NCBI GenBank assembly: GCA_034440635.1
Contig: JAOTON010001575.1
Coordinates: 248,001 to 312,000, forward strand
Direction: 5' to 3'
From: Lepas anatifera
Lineage: Eukaryota > Arthropoda > Thecostraca > Lepadidae
DNA: 64,000 nucleotides
A program made the translations under genes and the position numbers. The notes below the pieces were generated by a model. That model was not told where the DNA came from, searched no databases, and saw only the letters and a program-made list of their open reading frames with translations. Below, one piece after another: positions 57,915 through 64,000 of this stretch. How positions within the stretch are numbered: position 1 is the stretch's first letter; each line of letters begins with the position of its first letter.

Positions 57915-59244
57915 ATGACGTTGTGTCGCTTGAGAACCCGTCTGCGAATCTTTGCTGAGCTGTCAAGTCACTCCACGCCTTTCAAAAGCTACTCTGCCTT
58001 TAGGAAGGTCTTGCCCTGTGGATCTTCGGTCACTTTCCACTCACAAGCTACTAGCAATGTGCTGTCCTGCAAAGCCTCCCACCAGGACTCAGTCACGGCA
58101 GCGGGATCCGATACTGGGCATGGCTCTGGGGCAGACCCACCTCGTGTTGAACCGCTCGACTCTCTGCTCAAGCCCAGCTCTTCAGTTCCGGAGGACACAG
58201 ACTGGGCCACCATGGTCTACCCCAAGGGTTCCCGTGAACGCCGGAGTCAGGCGCGGCGCTCTGTCAGGCCCGCCGTGAACCCGCGAGCCACCAGCGTGTT
58301 CCTCTTCCCGGGACAAGGAGCGCAAAGAGTCGGCATGGTCGACCACCTGCTGCCGTATCCGAACGTGGTAGACATGTTCGATGAAGCCAGCAAGATCTTG
58401 GGCTACGATCTGCTGGATCTGTGTCGCAACGGTCCGGCGAAGGAGTTGGACAGGACGGACAAGGCGCAGCCGGCGATACTAGTAACATCTCTCGCCGCCG
58501 TGGAGAAGCTTCGGGACGAACAGACCCGCGCGGTGGAATCCTGCATGGCGGCTGCTGGTTTCAGTGTGGGAGAGCTCGCGGCCTTGACGTTCGCTGGAGC
58601 GATTCGATTCAACGCCGCTGTGAAGTTGGCCAAGATTCGCGGAGAGGCGATGCAGCTGGCTTCTGATTTAGCGCCGAGCGGTATGATGACCGTAGTGACG
58701 CGACCTGAGGCCAAGCTCGGCTTCGCCTGCCTGTTGGCCAAGCAGTGGTGCGAGGAGACTGGCATCGAGAACCCTGTGTGTAACGTTGCCAACTTCTTGT
58801 TCCCACAATGCAAGGTTCTAGCTGGTAATGTGGAAGCCTTGCAGTTCATCGCTGATAGAGCGTCAGAGTTCGGCCTTCGGCGGTGCACGCGACTCCGCGT
58901 GGCCGGGAGCGTTCCACTCCGCTCTGATGGAGCCGGCGGTGGAGCCGTTCAAGGAGGCGCTGAAGAACGTGCAGCTGTCGATGCCGGACGTCCCTGTGTA
59001 CAGTAATGTCACGGCCGCCCGGTACAAGAATGTCGCGGATATGCGGAAGCAGCTGACGAAGCAGCTGACGCGTCCAGTGAAGTGGGAGCAGACCATGCAT
59101 GTGCTGTACGAGAGGCCGGCGGACGTGCCGTTCCCGCGGACGTTTGAGTGTGGACCTGGTAGCACGTTGAAGGCGGTGTTAGCGAAAGTGAACGCTAGAG
59201 CGGCAGATGTGTGCGAAAGTGTGGACCAGATGAAGTCTGGGTAG
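57915..59244 (+). CDS. MCAT: Mitochondrial malonyl-CoA:ACP transacylase, single exon with a +1 frameshift
   Basis: Moves malonyl from CoA to mitochondrial acyl carrier protein in type II fatty acid synthesis. The N-terminus (MTLCRLRTRLRIFAEL) is rich in Arg and poor in acids, like a matrix targeting signal, followed by a linker to about residue 125. The FabD fold then starts with FPGQGAQRVGM (oxyanion Gln134), GYDLLDL, the nucleophile motif AGFSVGE (Ser217) and KIRGEAMQ (Arg242, malonyl carboxylate). At GGG 58905-58907 one extra base shifts the frame; the next frame carries GAFHSALMEPAVEP with the catalytic His (334 if the shift is ignored), VYSNV, PVKWEQTMH and ECGPGSTLKAVL, ending at TAG. 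Alignment to the remembered human protein is gap-free across the shift. Length would be 442 residues against about 390 in human. A TATAAA at 57877 and ATTAAA at 59630/59638 are weak flanking signals. A one-base sequencing error is the simplest explanation; a retrocopy is possible because no intron is seen. Confidence 0.92.
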
Positions 59245-60705
59245 CGTGTGAGGAAGATGTAGTGGTTGTTGTTGAAGCTGTGTGATTGCGTATGGTTGGC
59301 TCTGTTTGGCGGTGAGTGAAAATGTAGGGCATGTATTTAGTTCTCCACTGTGGTACACCATTGGCCATTTGGACGAGCGGTGGAATTTTCAATCGGTTAT
59401 CATGCCCCAGAAATGCTGGTCAAGAAATGTGACGTCTCTTTTGTAATTTTACTGGTGTATACACTATGCTGTCTGAATCTGAAGTCTTGAGATTGGCGCT
59501 AAACCAAAGCTAGCTGTGTACCAACAACTCTCTTGGCGCGGAAGTATGTTGATGCTGTTAATGAATAATGAGATGAAATCCTGACAACTGACTGGCAATG
59601 TTTCCGTAATCAGCTCAGCTTGCAAGAGTATTAAAATATTAAACATTTCATTAATGGAAGATGAAATACTTTGTTTAAATTATGACCCCCGGAGGCGGAA
59701 AATGGTGTGGCATGCACGGCTTAGTCGGGATTGACTTGTCTGGGCCCCATCGTTACAATTCAGGCTCAGATTCCGTTTAAGAACGCCAGGAACGATGTTT
59801 TCAAAAACCCTTTTCTTAAATTTTGAATTTACATTTTAGCTTGGCTGCATCACCAAAATATATGAAAATCACAAGTGGAGCAGAGATATAAAAACACATC
59901 ACAGCCTAAATACTAAAAGTATCCTCAGAAAAGATTGATAATCGCGTCACTTTGACAGGGTATTTGCTTCTTATTAATCGCGGTTTGAAGCAAAAGGAGC
60001 AAGCACACGAAAAACCCTAAAAACACCAATAAATACTCATGCACTTGACGTGTGAAACTATTCTGCGTCTATCATTTCCCCGTCCTTCACATCCCTGTTT
60101 CTTTGTAGCTCACTCAACTACCTCTAGCTAATGGTGAACAAGCTGAATTTATCGCGTTCCCTGCTGCAATCTGTCAGTAAGAAAACCCTGGTTCGCTGTC
60201 GTAAAGCACCTCCCTATTATATCCGTGCCAAAAAAATAAACACCCTATTCGAATGTGGGGGTGTTGTTGGAAAATATTCTAATAAGTTCGAAAATATGTA
60301 TTTTATTTCCCCAAGATCATCACTCATTTCTAAATCACTACGTGTAGCTTCCACAATTTCTGGTTTGACACTTGGAACAACTATTTCCATTACAGGGCGC
60401 TGTTATTGCCAACTGGCGCTAATGACCCTGTTCTTGAGTCATTCCTGAAAACCTAATGTAAAGGTTCTCATGTAAACTTCTGCTCACAGCTTTCTGGTGA
60501 CGCGAACGTGTTCCCACAGAATTTCTTCGCATGCTGATCTGAAATCAGCTGGTTGTCTCTTCTCCTCTGACTCATACACCACGCCAGCGACAGAGCAAGC
60601 GACTCACAAGGAGAGGGTGGAGTCGAGCCGCCTGCGAGTCATTGCAGTGTTTCTCTTGTCATTGCCCAAGCCTGTGAGTCATCCCTGCATTTATCTCCTA
60701 TATGA

Positions 60706-60812
60706 CAGTTAATTTGGCCGTATCAGAGAGCTTAGTTGTAAAAGTATAAACACATGTATCTTATCTGTGGGAGTTAATTTTGCCCTATCAGAAAGCTTAG
60801 TTGTAAAAGTAT
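60706..60812. repeat. Two-copy tandem repeat (64-bp period)
   Basis: AGTTAATTTGGCCGTATCAG and AGTTAATTTTGCCCTATCAG are each followed by AGCTTAGTTGTAAAAGTAT. Confidence 0.8.
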
Positions 60813-61485
60813 CGACCAGACAAGTGTTGCCATCTCAGTTCCTGACAGTTTCCCCCGGACTTGCCAGTGTGGTGCAAGATGGCGACACGGTCTGTAGACA
60901 CTAGTTTGACAAATTACCGTGAGATGGCAGTGTGAAGTGCCGTTTTTGCCCTATTGCGGTGGCATGGCATCTAATGACACTTGCGTGAAGTTAATTGGCT
61001 TTTGCCTGTTACTTTCTGTGTGCTTAGTCAACTCTGCGGTTGATTTAGGTACGACGCAAACGTGAGACAGTGGGCATTGTTTTGAGCAAATGGTTTAACT
61101 TTATTCCCGTGCATATTCTGAGCTAGCTAATCCAAATTTCAACCCTAACATTTCCTTATATTCACTTGCCTTCTACTTCATATTACATGGACAGAAATAT
61201 GCGTGTCTAAAATACAGGAGTGTAGGAATCACGTTATGTGATTAGCTGTAAATGTGTGAGTTGTCATGTCTTGTGGCGTGTTAAGTGGTCCACAAGCCCG
61301 ATGCCTGTGGAGAGAACTACATCGCTATTGTTGATTGCTCGGATATTTATTTAGTAAGGTCTCGCAGTGCTTGTGTGTCTCCATTGCTCTGGAGATATGG
61401 CGTTTGTGCCGTGTGCCACATTCGTCTCGTCCGCCTGGTGGTGCGATTAGACAACTGGCAGTGCCTGTTTCTCTGACATGTTTGT

Positions 61486-61565
61486 TTTGGGCGGTTTTAG
61501 TATGTCGGAGGCGGGAGCAATTCGCTTTGGGCGGTTTTAGCATGTCGGAGGCGGGAGCAATTCGC
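61486..61565. repeat. Two-copy 40-bp tandem repeat
   Basis: TTTGGGCGGTTTTAGYATGT followed by CGGAGGCGGGAGCAATTCGC occurs twice head to tail with one difference. Confidence 0.9.
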
Positions 61566-62200
61566 GCCGGCGTGAATGCTCGTGCGAAGCGGCGCGTGGC
61601 TGTCGCCAGATGGCGGTCCGTATGTTATCTCAAATTTAAACCAGAAAGCTATCGAATTCGTTTCTGATTATTGTTGAGCAGGCTTCCATGGTTCATGGCG
61701 TGCTTCTGAAATAAGCATGTTGCATAGTTTTGTTGGAATTTGTTTCCTATCTAGTGTTCGCTTAAGAGTTTCGCATTATGCGCGGCAGTGAGTACATATT
61801 GCAAATATTGAGAGAATCTACTAGACAGCGAGGGGTTTTAGTTGAAGACCATACGCAGAGCCTATGTTTGCCTGTTTTTCCAATAGTATACAGTTTGTAC
61901 ACATGGTGATATAATATCGGTTCACTCTTTACGTAGGTGATTATAGAATTTCAGGCTCTGTTTCAAGGATTGTACATGAGAAAACTACTAAGCTGGTCCC
62001 GGCATTACTTTGTCATGGGCTGCGGAGCCGAGGGATAGGGGGTGTTTGTCAAGGTACTAACTGATTTGGTCAGGAGATAATAGTATATCGTAAATCCCTC
62101 TGTTAATATTTTATTCGTTTTATAACTCACCATCTGCAGATGAATGAAATGTGATGAGTGCAGAATCCGTTCCCACCGGGCCTGTGTCGATTTCAGTGAA

Positions 62201-62540
62201 CATAGGTGTATAGACAGGGGGGTGGACTTCCGAAAATCTTTGGGGGTGCTCACATTTTGGGGGCGTAGCCAAGGGGGAGGCGGCAGGGACAGCCGCCCCC
62301 CTCTCTGAAGGCCCGAAGGGCTTCCTGAGGACACGGGCCGCACGAAGCGCGGCCTCGCCTGCACTATGCCTCTGTGGCCAAATTTGAAATTTCATACCAG
62401 ACAGGGCCCTCTTAAGCCCTCTTCAGCACTCTATTCTGTAACAAGCAGGGCCATTTTTACCCATCAGGACCCTTTGTCGCTGTCGCAGGGGCCCTTTTCG
62501 GGGCGCCGCCCCTCCCTGAGCGAAATTCTGGCAACGCCTC
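62201..62540. mobile_element. MITE-like G/C-run patch
   Basis: GGGGGCGTAGCCAAGGGGG and CAACGCCTCTG resemble ends of hAT-like MITEs; no pair of ends was fixed. Confidence 0.35.
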
Positions 62541-62938
62541 TGCTCAAATGTGAAAGAATACCAATAACCATCACGCGGGAACAGATAACATGATATTAAC
62601 TTTGGTTTGGCCCCTCACACAGGCCTACTGAAGCAAACCAAACCAGTTTAAAGTAGTAAAAATGATAAACAATTGAATCTAAAGGTATTTTTAAGATTAA
62701 CTCAACGTTTCATTGGGGGTGCCCGGGCACCCCCAGAGAGGTATAAATCCGCATCCCTGTGTGTAGTGTCGCTGGACTTAGGGGAAAGGGAGATGTGAGA
62801 GTAGTGCATTCAAATGATGTGCGCTCATAATAGTGCTGTTCTTTAAAAGGGTGAGTGCTGGTAGAAAAAATACAAAAGCAGGGGTGTCTTGGTATGCTCC
62901 ACGTGAGTAGCAGCTCAGTTGATATACCATGAAGACAT

Positions 62939-63251
62939 TGGCGGACGCAGGGGGGGGCATTCCGGCCATGGCCCACTGCACAGCGCTGGAGGGGGAGCCA
63001 AACTATCTTTTGCCGCCCCTCAAAAGTCCGGATAATTTTTTGAAAAAAGTTGTTTACACTAGGTCTGTCGAGCAAAATAAACTTCGCTCCCACCCCCGCC
63101 CCCCTCCCCTCCCCCAGGAGAGCGATCATCTACTTTGAGAGGTAGCTTATACTGCTAGGTCTGTCGAGCACCCAAATCGCACGTCCCCCTCCCCCAGCAG
63201 GAGAGGCAGACATGGGCTTGGCCCCCAAAACTCGGGTTTGCGTCCGTCTAT
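62939..63251. mobile_element. Short MITE F, copy 2
   Basis: TGGCGGACGCAGG and TTGCGTCCGTC ends, interior as in 35521-35806. Confidence 0.7.
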
Positions 63252-63389
63252 GCATGAAGGTGACGTATTCCATAAATAAATTCGATGGAAGCATGGGTGC
63301 GTGAAAGCAGTCCAAATTAAAGGAGTTTTGGCATTTAGAGGTGCAATTTTCCGTCAGTGGAGGGTTCACGCGCGCAGATGATAGGGGTT

Positions 63390-64000
63390 TGGCGTCAACG
63401 CGCTGTGGAGGCGGGGTTACAAAGTGCCCCCTGAGATCTCCGAAACCTGCAGGTTTAGAAAAACGCCCGTTTGGGGGGGAGTTGATGGTGATCTACCTTA
63501 TTGCAAAGTTTTATTGACCTATGTTAATATCTTCAAGGTCAAATGAGATCGTAAAGGTCAAATATGGGTGGTTCTCAAGACCTATTGGAAAATACCCTGA
63601 TTATGCGGAAAAAGACAGAATACACCAGAAGTGTACTAAGGTCATAGATGGAGGTCCCATACAACGTTCTCAGAAATTTTGAGGTCAAGGTCAATGACCT
63701 ATGACGTAACAATATGACACATTCCCAATAATGTACAATATAACTGGCAATATAGCTGCCTTTGGGCGGAAAATGACAGTTTGCCATTGAAAAATATATT
63801 TGACTTTGGTCTGTGGCTTTGACCTTGAGTAGCCTCAACTATGAAGTCATAGCATAACATACGTCACACTGAATAATGCCATCTGACCGGAATACTGGGG
63901 TAAATGACCTTAACCTGTGACCTTTGACCTTGACCTGCATGTGGGTTGACCTTGACATATAACCTGATTATATACGACGTTATAACGTCACCACTCGGTC
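63390..64000. mobile_element. TTAA-family fragment at the window edge
   Basis: Starts near GGGGTTACAAAGTGCCCC with GAGATCTCCGAAACC and continues with TGACCT-rich sequence; 63840-63940 matches 47490-47590. It runs off the window. Confidence 0.5.

Larger units (their letters stand above)
59245..62200. other. MCAT 3' side and gene-free stretch
   Basis: ATTAAA at 59630 and 59638 may end the MCAT transcript. YY1-like AAGATGGCGAC at 60879 and CCAGATGGCGG at 61608 could mark promoters, but no coding exon was found. A tandem duplication lies at 60706-60812. Confidence 0.3.

Overview
The window is animal nuclear DNA. It carries a spliced EF-hand gene, a mitochondrial malonyl-CoA:ACP transacylase of animal type and a secreted astacin metalloprotease with EGF and CUB domains, all set in A+T-rich sequence full of SINEs, microsatellites and short DNA transposons. 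No bacterial operon, rRNA, CRISPR array or free-standing tRNA gene was seen. A marine invertebrate is likely. SINE tails ending in ACGTTAAAC or TCGTTAA-type sequence resemble those I recall from molluscs, but this is a weak guess.

Layout. 1-27 kb has no gene I can support; it is a graveyard of TTAA-flanked elements (here called families A, B, C, D, G), tRNA-derived SINEs, minisatellites and a G/T-skewed patch. 27.2-33.6 kb (+) holds a five-exon calmodulin-like gene rebuilt from splice sites, with a possible N-myristoylation start; its introns hold a TTAA element (H), a hairpin MITE, a GA/GATA microsatellite and a SINE. 34-38 kb is repeats. 38.2-42.8 kb is a C element split by a 4-kb structure with 1.2-kb inverted arms. 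43.2-44.4 kb (-) is the single-exon astacin-EGF-CUB gene, interrupted by an in-frame TAG. 45.6-53.6 kb is a nested stack of TTAA elements. 54.4-55.9 kb is a foldback element. 57.9-59.2 kb (+) is the single-exon MCAT gene with a one-base frameshift between its catalytic Ser and His. 59.3-64 kb is mostly unexplained, with MITE fragments.

The three genes have no visible functional link. The most unusual feature is the set of TTAA-flanked, non-autonomous elements of about 0.45-1.2 kb. Several families share one plan: TTAA target, a terminal unit present once at one end and twice at the other, a linker reading CCACCTTCG in four families, a G-run palindrome whose core differs by family, and an interior packed with AGGTCA/TGACCT hexamers. 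Nested copies with matching uninterrupted copies in the same window fix the insertion boundaries.
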